Part shown: positions 21,701 to 29,600 of the stretch, piece by piece
Numbering within the stretch: position 1 is the first letter of the stretch
How the letters are laid out: each line of letters begins with the position of its first letter
DNA from: Incurvaria masculella
Lineage: Eukaryota; Arthropoda; Insecta; Lepidoptera; Incurvariidae
DNA length: 64,000 nucleotides
Assembly: GCA_946894095.1 (NCBI GenBank)
Contig: OX335642.1
Location: 29,027,021 to 29,091,020 of the forward strand
Direction: 5' to 3'
Position numbers and translations under genes: made by a program
The notes under the pieces: generated by a model
Database searches by the model: none
What the model saw: the letters and a program-made list of their open reading frames with translations, nothing else
What the model was told of the DNA's origin: nothing

Positions 21701-24584
21701 AGGTACGATGTTACTCCGACTCAACAATTGCCCTGCATTGGATCCGATCCCACCCAAGTCGTTGGAAAATGTTTGTGAGCAACCGTGTTAGCTTGATTCA
21801 GGAGCATACATCACCAGACGAATGGGTTCACGTCCGTTCCGAACATAATGCAAGTGATTGTGCGAGTCGTGGCTTAACACCATCCCAGCTCGTTGGTCAT
21901 GCGCAGTGGTGGAATGGTCCATCGTTCCTGCTAAATCTAAATAATGAGTGTGATTTATCAGAACCACCCCTTCTTGTGTCTGAAGATGATGGTGTTATGG
22001 AGACGAAACCTGTTCCATTAACACTACTTGTAACTGAACACGACTCAACCCTTCTTGACAGAGTCTCGACTTTAACTAGGTTAAAACGAGTTACTAGTTA
22101 CTGCTTACGTTTTGGTTCCCCTAAGTCTCGTCCGCTTATTAAAATCTCACCCATGCTCACTACCATTGAATTGGAAAATGCTCTAAGTATTTGGATAAAA
22201 ATTATCCAGGCTGAACATTTCTTTGAAGACATGTCCCGTATTAAGGCTAATAAACAGCCTTCTAAGGCTACAGTAAGGTTATCTCCCTTTATTGATGAAA
22301 ATGGCCTACTGAGAGTAGGAGGTCGACTTCAGGCCGCTCATATTAAATCTCAACAGCAACACCCTGCGCTGTTGCCTCATAATAGTCCATTGACTAAGTT
22401 GATTGTTAGACATTTTCATATTAACTTTGGTCATCCCGGACCAAATGCTTTGATGTCCCTCTTGCAAAGAAACTTTTGGATTATATCCGCGCGTAGAGTT
22501 ATAAGATCAGTAGTGTTTCATTGCTCGAATTGCTACCGACTGCGTCCAAAATTGTCTGCTCCCCCTATGGGTGAGCTTCCCATTGTTCGAGTACAACAAG
22601 TAAAGCCTTTTTCGAAAACTGGAATGGATTACGCAGGTCCCTTTAACATTAAAACTTCCAATTTAAGAAACTCTCCTCGCACCAAATGCTATATTTGTGT
22701 GTTTGTTTGTATGACTACCAAAGCATGCCATTTAGAACTAGTCAGTGAACTGACTACCCAAGCATTCTTGGCTGCACTACAACGTTTCATTTCACGTCGT
22801 GGCCGATGTTCTGATTTGTACAGCGACCATGGGACTAACTTTGTAGGCGCTGATAAAGAATTGCGTCAAATTATTCGTACCCAATCGAAAGACTCTACTG
22901 TTACAGATTTTTGTAGCACACTAAATATTCAGTTTCACTTTATCCCTCCCCCCGCACCACACTTTGGTGGTTTATGGGAAGCTCTCGTAAAAGGTGTCAA
23001 GGTTCATTTGTCTCGTATAATAGGAGCACAGCTTCTTACTTTCGAAGAATTTTACACTGTGCTTACCAAAGTTGAAGCGTGCTTAAATTCTCGGCCTCTA
23101 ACCGCAATGAGCCCCGATCCTAACGAGCTGACTGCTCTCACTCCAGGTCACTTTTTGACCCTGGAACCATTAAATGCTCTTCCCGAACCAAACGTATCTA
23201 ACACCAATCTAAACCGGTTGAAAAGGTGGCAGTTGGTTCAGAGCCTCCATCAATCCTTTTGGAATAGGTGGCACAAAGAGTATCTTGGTACTCTACAATC
23301 TAGGCCCAAGTGGCACAAGCCCTACAAGAATTTGTCTGAAGGGATGCTTGTCGTCCTAAAGGAGGACAATTTGCCTCCCCTTAGTTGGCCGCTTGGACGG
23401 ATTGTTTCTACTACAGCTGGTCCCGACAATATTGTCAGAGTTGTAGAAGTCCGCACTAGCAACGGTGTATACAAACGTCCTGTAGTTAAAGTAGCACCTT
23501 TGCCATATATTGAGTGCTATATATTTTTGTATTAATTTTTTATGTTTGAACCCCTCATTTATAACTTGTTTATTTATTTTAAATATATACATTTGTAGTA
23601 ATTCCTCGTCCCTCTCTATTTAATTTGTACATTTTGCTGAATACGTGGTTTCAGGGCCGGCACGATGTTTGGACAAACAGATTGATTTTTTTTTAGTTCA
23701 TACAATTCCAAGAGATGGCGCCACTAGTACTTTACAGTTGCGCCATTAACTGCACAGATTAGGTAACATAAAAACTACCTATATTAGTTGATTTACCTCT
23801 TGCATTCTCACATTTCTAAAAGGCGAAGCCCTTGCCAATTTTTCTCTCATATACTTATTTTCGTGTACCCTGCCAACAATAATTTGTAGTCACAGCCGCA
23901 TAGTGCATTCTATCGCAATTTCACTTTATCCAACAGCCATACCTTGCCCTGTATGAGCCGGCTCTCCGTGTATCCGTTCCTTGAACATAGTGACGTTAGT
24001 GGTAGGTGTGCTTGTGTACTGTGAGAGACCCGGCAGAGCAGCCCCAGGTGAGTCCAAGCCTTGCGCTTGCCCATTTATCGAAACCCACCCAAAACTCCAC
24101 GAACACCCGGTCGGTCGATCCAGAGCGACTTGGGCGCACAGTGCAATCCAATATGGATAATAATATGGCGCTAAATAAAACACTAGTATTATTATTATGT
24201 TTTTCATTTCTCTGCTTGAAATCATTTGATATAATTTAGAAAATCTTAATACCTCTCCTCTGTAGGGGATTTTTGTTTCGATATTTGGAGAATACATCTT
24301 CAGGGCCTACTATTTATATATATGTATATTCCATTGATAGCACGCAAATTTTAAAATTCGAAAATATATGGGATCTGCCAAATCCCTCTTTACTCTACTC
24401 TTTTTTCTTATTAGATGTCTTTAAAAACAACATTTATGTGTTTTAGGAGTTCTGGACAAGCTTAAGCATGGTTTTATAATTAATGTCCTATATGTTGTTT
24501 TTAGACTTATAGAAATTAATTTTCAAGTATTTTGATATGTTTCAGGTTGACATGAAGAAACTCAGGAAATGGAAACTTAAATAA
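6702..24584 (+). CDS. MLH3: MLH3: MutL-homologue endonuclease subunit (gene span, 12 coding exons)
   Basis: DNA mismatch repair and meiotic crossover factor; in other eukaryotes MLH3 pairs with MLH1 to form MutL-gamma. Twelve exons join with matching phases into 4359 bases including stop (about 1452 residues, close to the human length). Visible parts: GHKL ATPase (residues 1-290; catalytic E31 and N35 in EELVYNS, D59 in DNGSGI), transducer domain to about 400, an Asn/Lys/Ser-rich linker mostly on exon 5, and the C-terminal endonuclease domain with DQHAADERIHLE at about 1264-1275, ACR at about 1387 and QCAHGRP at about 1418. Odd points: motif III reads GIGGRAL instead of GFRGEAL, exon 11 is very GC-rich, and the last intron holds a BEL element. 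Family certainty is high. Exact splice sites of exons 4, 9 and 11 are less sure. Confidence 0.92.
6798..8665 (+). other. MLH3 intron 1
   Basis: AT-rich. Holds one full SINE (7206-7553, minus) and a GC-richer patch at about 8340-8500 without a recognised gene. Confidence 0.7.
7206..7553 (-). mobile_element. SINE, 5S-headed, full length
   Basis: T run at left (tail) and head at right. Read on the minus strand the head has an A-box-like tagcccagtggcgcg, then tctccgaagttaagcaacg and cttggatgggtgacc, which match the internal control region of 5S rRNA. The shared body and A tail follow. Confidence 0.85.
8666..9013 (+). CDS. MLH3: MLH3 exon 2 (ATPase core)
   Basis: 116 codons, phase 0 both ends, acceptor tgcag|GTT, donor acg|GTATGT. 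Contains NSLDSKA (motif I), DNGSGI (motif II), FMTSK and the altered motif III GIGGRAL at residues 95-101. Confidence 0.93.
9241..9660 (+). CDS. MLH3: MLH3 exon 3
   Basis: 140 codons, phase 0. Begins VEIKGLLYNL, equivalent to the VxNLFY...R stretch of other MutL proteins, and includes SFSLRDD and FIYVNGRHL of the transducer domain. Donor aag|GTAAGT. Confidence 0.93.
9760..10093 (+). CDS. MLH3: MLH3 exon 4
   Basis: Includes FISCPCNDYDMTEINNKALIEFHNW, here split for brevity: CPCNDYDMTE then ALIEFHNW, which match the end of the MutL N-terminal region. Phase 0 to phase 1, donor aaag|GTAAGA. The acceptor after cccaaag is purine-rich; an alternative 15 bases downstream keeps frame. Confidence 0.85.
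10174..12450 (+). CDS. MLH3: MLH3 exon 5 (linker)
   Basis: A 2277-base exon, phase 1 to 1, encoding a low-complexity Asn/Lys/Ser/Thr-rich linker. It is disordered-looking except for its end, where NIFEGTDANG...YLDLKTGM and SFVPKG look folded. Long poorly conserved linkers are usual in MLH3. The donor ccttaaag-like cctaaag|GTACTA is chosen before the in-frame stop at 12468 because the next exon restores phase. Confidence 0.88.
12530..12603 (+). CDS. MLH3: MLH3 exon 6
   Basis: 74 bases, phase 1 to 0: GFSPIFVNKV...LPSQEYFSK. Acceptor tattttcag, donor aaag|GTGATA (weak). Confidence 0.75.
12660..13201 (+). mobile_element. 542-bp TTAA MITE, copy a, in MLH3 intron 6
   Basis: Terminal inverted repeats GGTGGCCCAACCCG and CGGGTTGGGCCGCC (one mismatch), flanked by TTAA on both sides. 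No coding capacity. TTAA at both ends in every copy suggests piggyBac-type mobilisation, though the termini do not start CC. Confidence 0.85.
13277..13441 (+). CDS. MLH3: MLH3 exon 7
   Basis: 55 codons, SLYDNFVKDVEKCSK to FSSAK, phase 0 both ends. Acceptor ttccag, donor aag|GTTTGG. It lies just before the endonuclease domain; its own conservation is not obvious. Confidence 0.8.
13994..14117 (+). CDS. MLH3: MLH3 exon 8 (endonuclease motif)
   Basis: VMGQVDCKFITCLM then LALLDQHAADERIHLE. All acidic and His residues of the DQHA(X)2E(X)4E metal-binding motif are present, so nuclease activity is expected. Phase 0 to 1, donor gatg|GTAATG. Confidence 0.93.
14402..14872 (+). mobile_element. Second TTAA-flanked MITE, in MLH3 intron 8
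   Basis: Ends GGGCCTGGTACTAGCCAAAT and, inverted, GGCGCTAGGACTAGCCAAAT, with TTAA at 14398-14401 and 14873-14876. Interior is AT-rich and non-coding. A different family from the 542-bp element but with the same target. Confidence 0.65.
14897..15099 (+). CDS. MLH3: MLH3 exon 9
   Basis: EYKTDLTWKSAPYEDFKLSI to ILGKNLRK. Phase 1 to 0. The donor chosen, aaa|GTTGGT, is weak; a stronger GTATAC lies 4 bases on but would only fit if exon 10 began 6 bases later than assumed here. Confidence 0.85.
15452..15568 (+). CDS. MLH3: MLH3 exon 10
   Basis: 39 codons, REVIVRTTTAVIRENVKTLK to SLMDLVNME. Acceptor ggttccag, donor gag|GTGCGT, phase 0 both ends. Confidence 0.85.
16465..16650 (-). mobile_element. 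SINE fragment, head truncated
   Basis: Shared body in minus orientation up to the tggaacagctcgcatt block, meeting the next SINE head to head. Confidence 0.75.
16652..17065 (+). mobile_element. SINE, tRNA-headed, full length
   Basis: Head ctcgtagcctagtggcgcgg (A box tagcctagtgg) and B-box-like gggttcaatac, then the block gagctgctccatggttcgga, the shared body, and an A tail ending at about 17065. Located in MLH3 intron 10, about 60 bases before exon 11. Confidence 0.88.
17129..17290 (+). CDS. MLH3: MLH3 exon 11 (ACR and CAHGRP motifs)
   Basis: 54 codons, ACRSAVRFGAALS to VTPQRRDYE. Contains ACR and PFQCAHGRP, which complete the nuclease metal site in the MLH3 family. It is strikingly GC- and CpG-rich compared with all other exons. 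Acceptor gcgcag|gcg, donor gag|GTGCGT, phase 0. The joint NME|ACR is shorter than in human MLH3, so a few residues may be misplaced. Confidence 0.88.
17634..17638. repeat. Target site duplication, left (GTGCA)
   Basis: Same five bases as 24141-24145. Five-bp duplications are usual for BEL/Pao. Confidence 0.85.
17639..18115 (+). repeat. BEL 5' LTR
   Basis: Starts TG, ends CA, 477 bp. Drives and terminates element transcription in this class. Confidence 0.93.
18121..18138 (+). promoter_or_regulatory. Primer binding site of the BEL element
   Basis: TGGTCCTTTGAGCC begins 5 bases after the LTR, complementary to a tRNA 3' end of form GGCTCAAAGGACCA. It resembles the tRNA-Arg-type primer site of other BEL elements; the tRNA identity is inferred. 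Confidence 0.6.
18380..19393 (+). CDS. gag: BEL gag (5' frame)
   Basis: 337 residues from the first ATG (MSTDKALLLSKF). N-terminal coiled region, then the BEL Gag core (PTISLPCYSGEDMTAWVGYE, YLRASLTGDAL, LKTRFANMRH). It ends in a Ser/Pro/His-rich tail where the frame shifts. The zinc-finger part of Gag continues in the next frame from about 19330 on. The offset is one base; no clear slippery site is seen, so a small deletion is more likely than programmed frameshifting. Confidence 0.88.
   Translation: MSTDKALLLSKFRRVTKRMAHLCSQSAPPASVITEITHEIGRLEEIEDTFDRLTNLLSSGTSAAAGPPPELVEVDRSFEVYRANIFKLKEQYSSHSLKPSKVEKHATDKNIVKLPTISLPCYSGEDMTAWVGYESMFQALVIDNKSLCDIKRLHYLRASLTGDALKVIEHLPLTGDNFNVAWKELKTRFANMRHIATAHYKRLANACVENASSHSLTKFVSSVSDSVNALNALHFPTSEWSFLLVNIILDKLDVQTRRHFEMLNSTDIPTYDELIAFLRKRAQALEASAPPARPTPHTFQSAGTHKSPHTSGVNTHSTGAVLCAPSPHMHCRSAPIF
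19345..23535 (+). CDS. pol: BEL pol polyprotein (with Gag zinc knuckles)
   Basis: An open frame of 1396 codons. In order: zinc knuckle C33-C36-H41-C46 and a second Cys/His box, aspartic protease DTGS at 137-140, reverse transcriptase with YIDD at 540-543, RNase H with D717 in FSDSSLSG, integrase with an HHCC region near 1024-1060 and catalytic D1095, D1161, E1212. No internal stop, so the enzymes look functional. The start shown is only the first ATG of the frame; translation most likely enters from gag. Confidence 0.92.
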   Translation: MCTQPTHALSKCPDFLALSSVDRYNKAKQLHVCFNCLATQHSIKKCISKYACRTCSSKSHHTLLHFDRPSTNVQATASAPSPPINVQSTASTPQTVNALSTHSRETNPQPSNVLLATVLLNVRDSQGCYHNARALVDTGSQCSFIVNSFAETLKLKRRPNSVSVHGISNLSLDVDHGTVDFVIAPLSGHPVLKMTALCIPKITGDLPNAPLPVSLWNHVIGLPLADPSFAMPAPISILLGADVLQQVLVGGLKTGPPGTPIALETIFGWALMGPNFVPNLPSHDPEVHSLHITLDDIVERFWKVEEPPEQNFLHPDDEICEKYFTDSVSRDSTGRYSIALPFKTQPPNLGCSREIATKRFQSLERKFRHNELYKRDYVEFMNNYLKNGYMRLCTDTALHSYFLPHHAVFKDSTTTKLRVVFDASCRSDNGMSLNDCLHSGPKLQKNIVDIIALFRLNAVTIIADIKQVFLQINVLESDRNYQKILWRPNETEPICEYTLTTVTFGVTSSPYLAIRTLIQLAHDESSKYPLAALALLNSTYIDDVLAGADTVDGARILIEQLNSMLKCGGFELRKWASNLEKCLDNIPAEYKQTKDYSFDLDNHTYLKVLGLQWDPISDCFSYKVHQTELIPTKRGILSDISRIYDPMGWIAPLVFLSKLIIQRLWSLKIGWDDSIPQDLLKQWISIKNELCILSQISLPRHVPSTENAVRELHGFSDSSLSGFAAVIYLRVVKHGAVSTHLLLAKSKVAPLKPISLPRLELCGCVLLCQLMSYAVKLYSQKFHIDKVRCYSDSTIALHWIRSHPSRWKMFVSNRVSLIQEHTSPDEWVHVRSEHNASDCASRGLTPSQLVGHAQWWNGPSFLLNLNNECDLSEPPLLVSEDDGVMETKPVPLTLLVTEHDSTLLDRVSTLTRLKRVTSYCLRFGSPKSRPLIKISPMLTTIELENALSIWIKIIQAEHFFEDMSRIKANKQPSKATVRLSPFIDENGLLRVGGRLQAAHIKSQQQHPALLPHNSPLTKLIVRHFHINFGHPGPNALMSLLQRNFWIISARRVIRSVVFHCSNCYRLRPKLSAPPMGELPIVRVQQVKPFSKTGMDYAGPFNIKTSNLRNSPRTKCYICVFVCMTTKACHLELVSELTTQAFLAALQRFISRRGRCSDLYSDHGTNFVGADKELRQIIRTQSKDSTVTDFCSTLNIQFHFIPPPAPHFGGLWEALVKGVKVHLSRIIGAQLLTFEEFYTVLTKVEACLNSRPLTAMSPDPNELTALTPGHFLTLEPLNALPEPNVSNTNLNRLKRWQLVQSLHQSFWNRWHKEYLGTLQSRPKWHKPYKNLSEGMLVVLKEDNLPPLSWPLGRIVSTTAGPDNIVRVVEVRTSNGVYKRPVVKVAPLPYIECYIFLY
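23666..24140 (+). repeat. BEL 3' LTR
   Basis: 475 bp, matching the 5' LTR. The preceding tract (tcagggccggcacga) is only a weak polypurine tract. Confidence 0.93.
24141..24145. repeat. Target site duplication, right (GTGCA)
   Basis: Copy of 17634-17638. Confidence 0.85.
24546..24584 (+). CDS. MLH3: MLH3 exon 12 (terminal)
   Basis: Twelve codons and a stop, VDMKKLRKWKLK, after a good acceptor (gatatgtttcag). The LxKLRK block is the conserved end of MLH3 in other species. This tiny exon lies 7.2 kb from exon 11 because of the BEL insertion. Confidence 0.85.
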   Translation, partial: VDMKKLRKWKLK

Positions 24585-25094
24585 GGATCAAGTATCATGA
24601 ATTAATTAAACAAGTGTTATTGTTTTGTACTTTATGCATGATGGCGCATGCATTTAGTTTTATTTAAGTCCATTCGTAAAAAAAATTAATGAAAAAATCT
24701 ATTTTTCATTAAAATATCAAAGTACATTGTTTTTATTTAAATTATTAACACTTAGATACTAATTGAATATTTTTTTATATAAAGTGTATCATCTATCCAT
24801 GGCAAAACGACAAACACTTACTTTTTTTTTGTTTCTATTGACAACAGGTAACACCTACCGAAATTATCACATAGACTGTTTCAACACACTGTACCAATGT
24901 ATACAGCAACATTAGATACTTTCAGAACAGGAACAGTTCAAGGTTCCAGAAACCGTTGGTTCCCTTTTGAGAAGTCCAGTCTTCTTGAGCGATCGCACAA
25001 ATCACTTGCCGTGGACACTTCCTGCAATGAAGAAAACAATCATTCTTAACCAGCGAGCATTGAAAGACGGGGATAGCAACAGAACAAGGGCAAT

Positions 25095-25575
25095 GTATTG
25101 TTAAAGCCGATATGGCATGATTTATGAGAAACATTCAAACATTCCCATTTAGAGCTTCGGAAACATTTGGTGGCTATTTAAAAAAAAATTAAAGTGCCGC
25201 CAGAACCTTTCTGGACTTGCACTGGTACATTCCTTACCTAGTAAGTAAGTAACGAAGGGGACCTAAAGTTTTACGTGGAACCCAAACCACAGCCAGCCTC
25301 AACATCGAAAACGGTAACCCATCCCGAAACTGACTGCACGCAGAGGTGCTATACGTTGATAAAATATGCACATAAATGGGGTCAGTGGCTCGCAAGTTAT
25401 AATAATTTAACACTAACTACTCACCCCTCAAGTAATGAAGCGTTATATTATCTAGCCTATATATAAGCTTTGAGTAGAATCAGGCTAGACGTAGATACAA
25501 ACCATTTCTAAATCGGGTAATTGGTTCTCAAGTAATAAGCATTTTATCCTACTGGTCGCACCTCTGGTGATTTAG
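25095..25575 (+). repeat. Dispersed repeat shared with the 49-kb Helitron
   Basis: Blocks such as cccatttagagcttcg, tttggtggctattta, tcaacatcgaaaacggtaac and aatgaagcgttatatt recur inverted at about 49335-49740 in the same order. Confidence 0.65.
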
Positions 25576-26099
25576 TGTGGTTCCAAGTAGTCCTAAAATT
25601 GCGGGAAATACCAAGTCATACTTCGGTATCAATTAGCATCGCAATCGGACAAGTGGTAGCAAATGCCTAAACATGAAGCATTGATGGTCCCTAACTTGAT
25701 ATCATTTAAACTATTATTTTGAATCAACGTTTATGTTTTTAAAATTCAATAATAGATTTAAAATGTTATTGTGAGTGTACCTTAGGATATCATGATATCA
25801 CGGACTTTTCTATGGGTTTTTTTTTAACATCTAAAATTTTCGAGTACTTAGTTTTCATTGTCCTCTTATTGTTTGTATAAAATATTAACAAACATGCCTA
25901 TTAGTTAAACTGTATCAAAAATTAGTTTCGTAGTTTAGGAAAAGTAAGCTCCTCAAACGCAGTATCTAAAAAAACAAAGCAACTTACTCCATAAAGACCC
26001 CTTACAGATTCATTATTAGCTATACACAGATTTATTATTAGCTATACATTCAAAGCCGTCGATTTTAGATACATGAAAAACTGCATTAATAGAATTAAA

Positions 26100-26145
26100 A
26101 AAAACTCATACCCAACTCGGGTATCGAACCCGGTAAATTTGGAAA
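26100..26145 (-). repeat. Isolated B-box-like sequence
   Basis: On the minus strand it reads ccgggttcgatacccgag, a good Pol III B box inside a small hairpin. No A box is seen upstream, so this is at best a SINE or tRNA remnant. Confidence 0.3.
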
Positions 26146-26552
26146 AAAAACCTCTGTCATTTTATTGCAAATATTGATAATGTAGGTTGTAAGGGGTGAA
26201 TGTTGCTTTGAAACCTTGATTCGCTATCCGTGCGTAAGCTTAAAGCGTGCCCACACTGTTGTATGCATTTACTATGTGGAATTTTTTTATAATTTGTAAT
26301 AGTTGAGATAAAAGAAAAACTTTTTCATCACTGCACTATACATACGAAACATATCACGATCCTTTGATATTCCTGACCGAACCTCGGACACCAGTACAAT
26401 GAATTCTAAACGTGATTCAGCAGCTGAGTATTGATCGCTATATTTGTGGCAACATGAGGGCCAATAAGTTGCCGGTTTTCCACTTGTGCCTACCGCATGG
26501 GCACGAGATACGTTTAGTGAACGCATTTTTCGCATGCTTCCTTACCTTGACT

Positions 26553-26680
26553 TCAATGCTGAGACCCCTTGTGCTCCGGCAGCAGGAAGTAGATGGTGAC
26601 AGGCCCTTCAGACATGTGGACTATCTCTTGGTGTGTGATCAGCTGTGTCGCCGCCAGTCCATAGAGCAGACACGGTATTC
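26553..26680 (-). CDS. C15orf61: C15orf61-like exon 3
   Basis: IPCLLYGLAATQLITHQEIV ... VTIYFLLPEHKGSQH then TGA at 26555-26553. Acceptor acatttcag, phase 1 start. Confidence 0.9.
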
Positions 26681-29600
26681 CTGAAATGTATGGATGGAGG
26701 ATTATTACTCCAAATCATATAGTAGTTAGTATGTTTGAAAACTTACAGCTTTTCACGCGGCGGGAGGAGGCATTCTCCGAAGTTTCAAGCTGATCATTCA
26801 GCCCGTTCTCAAGGAGGCAGCCGATACGTCCGTGGGCAGCATGAAAACCCGTAAGTTTTCAAAGATTTTTTAATGTCGGCAGTAATCTAAAAAGACATAT
26901 AGTTGTAACTAAACAACTCTAATAGGAAATTAAAGTAACTGGTGCCTGCAGATTAGCTTTTTTTATGTAACTGGACATGGATGGCTAATACCAAACTGAA
27001 CGTCAGATATTAGCCTAACACAACACATGGAAACTAGTTGCCAGGCCAGAACCTTCCTTAAATTGCTCGGCTACATTGAACTGGTAGGAAAACACGGTCA
27101 ATTTGTATTGTCGCTTTGACCATTGTTTATTCAATGCGATGGTACCAACCCGGGCGGGATTAACCCTACCAACTAGTAAGTAAGGAAGAGGACCTACAGT
27201 TTTTACGTGAAATCCAAACCACGGCCAGCCGCGCTCAGAGGTGCTTACCCTAAGCTGCTTATCGATTCGCAAGGCGACGTGCCACTAGGCTACCGAGGCT
27301 GACCATAGCTGGTGTGGAACTCTGGTTATGTGATAATCCACTAAGTTTAGTCTGTTCAGCAGTTAAGGTGGGCCATCCCGCTCAACTCCCCATACAAACG
27401 GGGAAAGAAGATCACGTCCATATTTCTTGTCAGAGATCCCAAATTTTGCTCAAAATTGCTTTATTTGATCGAACTAGATGTCTGATGACCATTGGCATTG
27501 TTAAATTGTGTTTGGTTTCTAAGTTATAAGGTCTGAAAATTCGAATTTTTCGCCCGTTTTATACAATAGCTTTGGAGGTGGATTACGCAATGATAAAGTA
27601 AGAACACCTTAAAAAGATTAGTCATCAGTCACAGATGATTTAATCAACATTTATAATCTATTTGGTTTTTGTTAGATTTTTGACTACAGCGGTCGTGGTT
27701 TACTTATAGCTAAAAGTCGTTTTGTAATTAAAATTTTCGTAAATCTTACCAAATCATACACTATGCACATTATCTTTTTTGTGGACATGCTGCATTTTCC
27801 TCATAACGGAGCCTGTCTTTTTCTTTGAAACAGAGAAGGTCCCAGAGCGCAACAACACGGTTTTGTACCGTGCCCGCGAATGTGTTAGTCCCGCCGGGTT
27901 GGGCCACCTTAAAGCATGATTGAGTAAAAAACATGAAAAAAATCTAATTAAGAATATTGAAGTATTATATATTGAAGAATATTGCCTTTCTTTATCATGC
28001 AGAAGAAATAAGCTAGGAAGGTGCATTCAATTGTATCATGATTTAATTAGCTCGGTCTACCAGATATTGAAAATTGTAATGAGGGCTAAATATGTCGGTT
28101 AAAAGCCCGGAAAAAACGACATCGGATTAACCGACACCCGTTTTATCCGACTCAGGCAGCTCATGGTGCAGCGCAGCGCGTGCGTCGTCGTCGCGTCGCC
28201 TGTCGCCCCCGCGCCGGTCAGCCACTCGCTAGCTCTCGCATGCACCCCCGCACTAAGTGCTGACCGTCGATGATCCGACGCCTACATACATCGCTGTACC
28301 GATCGCGCGATGCACGATACGAGGCGATGTTTGTTTTCATAGTTATGCTGGGAACCTCTATTAACCGACTTTAAATAAATTGGAAAATTGTAAAGTGACA
28401 ATTTTTAGGGTTCCGTACCCAAAGGGTGCCAACGGAACCTTATTACTAAGCCTCCGCTGTCCGTCCGTCCGTCCGCCTGTCTGGTCACAGAGCTGTATCG
28501 TAATAGGTAGGCTGCTGAAATTTTCACAGAGTGTGTATTTATTTTGCCGCTATAACAACAAATAGGTAAAATTTAAAAATAATGAAAATTACAGGGGCCC
28601 CTATACAAAAAAATATTTTTTTTTGTGTTAAAACTCTTACGATGGTACGGAACCTTTCGTGTGCTAGTCCGACTCGCACTTGGCAGGTTTTTTTCTAAAA
28701 GACTCAACGTCAACAGGGTCAACAGTTCACAGAGCCACTAGTATGAAACACTGATCTATAAAAAATCCTTAACACATTCTCAGGATTTCAATCAAGTTCA
28801 TTACAAAGTTCTTCTAGAACAGAGAAAAGTCTGGCTAACCATACTATCTACAGAAATAATCTAAATTAGGATTAAGAAATTGCTCCATTCTCTACGAATA
28901 GAAGTAAGAATTAAGAAATTGCTCCGTTCTCCACGAATACAAGTAAATGAAAAATCTCACCCAAATTTATTACTTTGATGGCTCTCATCATCTTGTCTTC
29001 CAGATCCAAGTTCTCCGCATGCCTCCGGGAGCAATGGTACTTGATGTAGGGGAAGCAACCCGTTCTCAGCACCTGGTAGTTTGATGAACCCACGCGCCAG
29101 TTAAAATTGGATAGACCGAACTGATCATCTTTAACGCTGCTGTACTGAAATGGGACAAGTGTTTCATGTTTATGGGGTAGGGAAACCGGTTTTTTTAATT
29201 GAACTGATGGTGTATTACCATCACGCCTATTTTCATTTATATTATCCTATTATATTAGCCAAATTAATACATTATGTTTTCCATCCAGTTTAATGTAGCA
29301 GTGCTCATAAAGGGAAGGTCCTGGCATGGCACCTAATTCCTTCGGGAACGCGGTGTATTGGGCTAATGGTCATTACCATAATGGTAGTTGTGTGGTATTA
29401 GCCATCCATGTAAGGTCTTATAAAATAAAAAAACTAAGTGCAATGCCACGACCATCCTTAAATTGCTCGGCTACACTGAACTGGATGGAAAACGGACAAT
29501 TTTCATTGTCGTTTCCACCATTTTTTTATTCAATGCGATGGTACACTACACTACACTAATAGGATTAGCCCTTGCATCTAGTAAGGAAGGGACCTGCACT

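Larger units (their letters stand above)
17639..24140 (+). mobile_element. BEL/Pao LTR retrotransposon, apparently full length
   Basis: A 6502-bp element in the last intron of MLH3, same strand. LTRs of 477 and 475 bp (17639-18115, 23666-24140) look identical by eye apart from a 2-base indel near the 3' end, both start TGTTTGG and end CACA, and the element is flanked by GTGCA at 17634-17638 and 24141-24145. Order gag, protease, reverse transcriptase, RNase H, integrase. The near-identity of the LTRs means recent insertion. One frame break lies between gag and the rest. Confidence 0.95.
24585..26552. other. Intergenic, MLH3 to C15orf61-like gene (convergent)
   Basis: An attaaa at about 24604 may serve MLH3 polyadenylation. 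The rest is AT-rich with one dispersed repeat (25095-25575) and a B-box-like hairpin at 26100-26145. Confidence 0.5.

Noticed and set aside
24922..25134. Cys-rich minus frame that could suggest a small secreted peptide
   Set aside because: No signal peptide pattern, overlaps a dispersed repeat whose other copy lacks the frame.
26747..26850. Extra exon of the C15orf61-like gene
   Set aside because: Exon 2 already joins exon 3 in perfect phase and conserved sequence (INLGIPCLLYGL); inserting this would break it.
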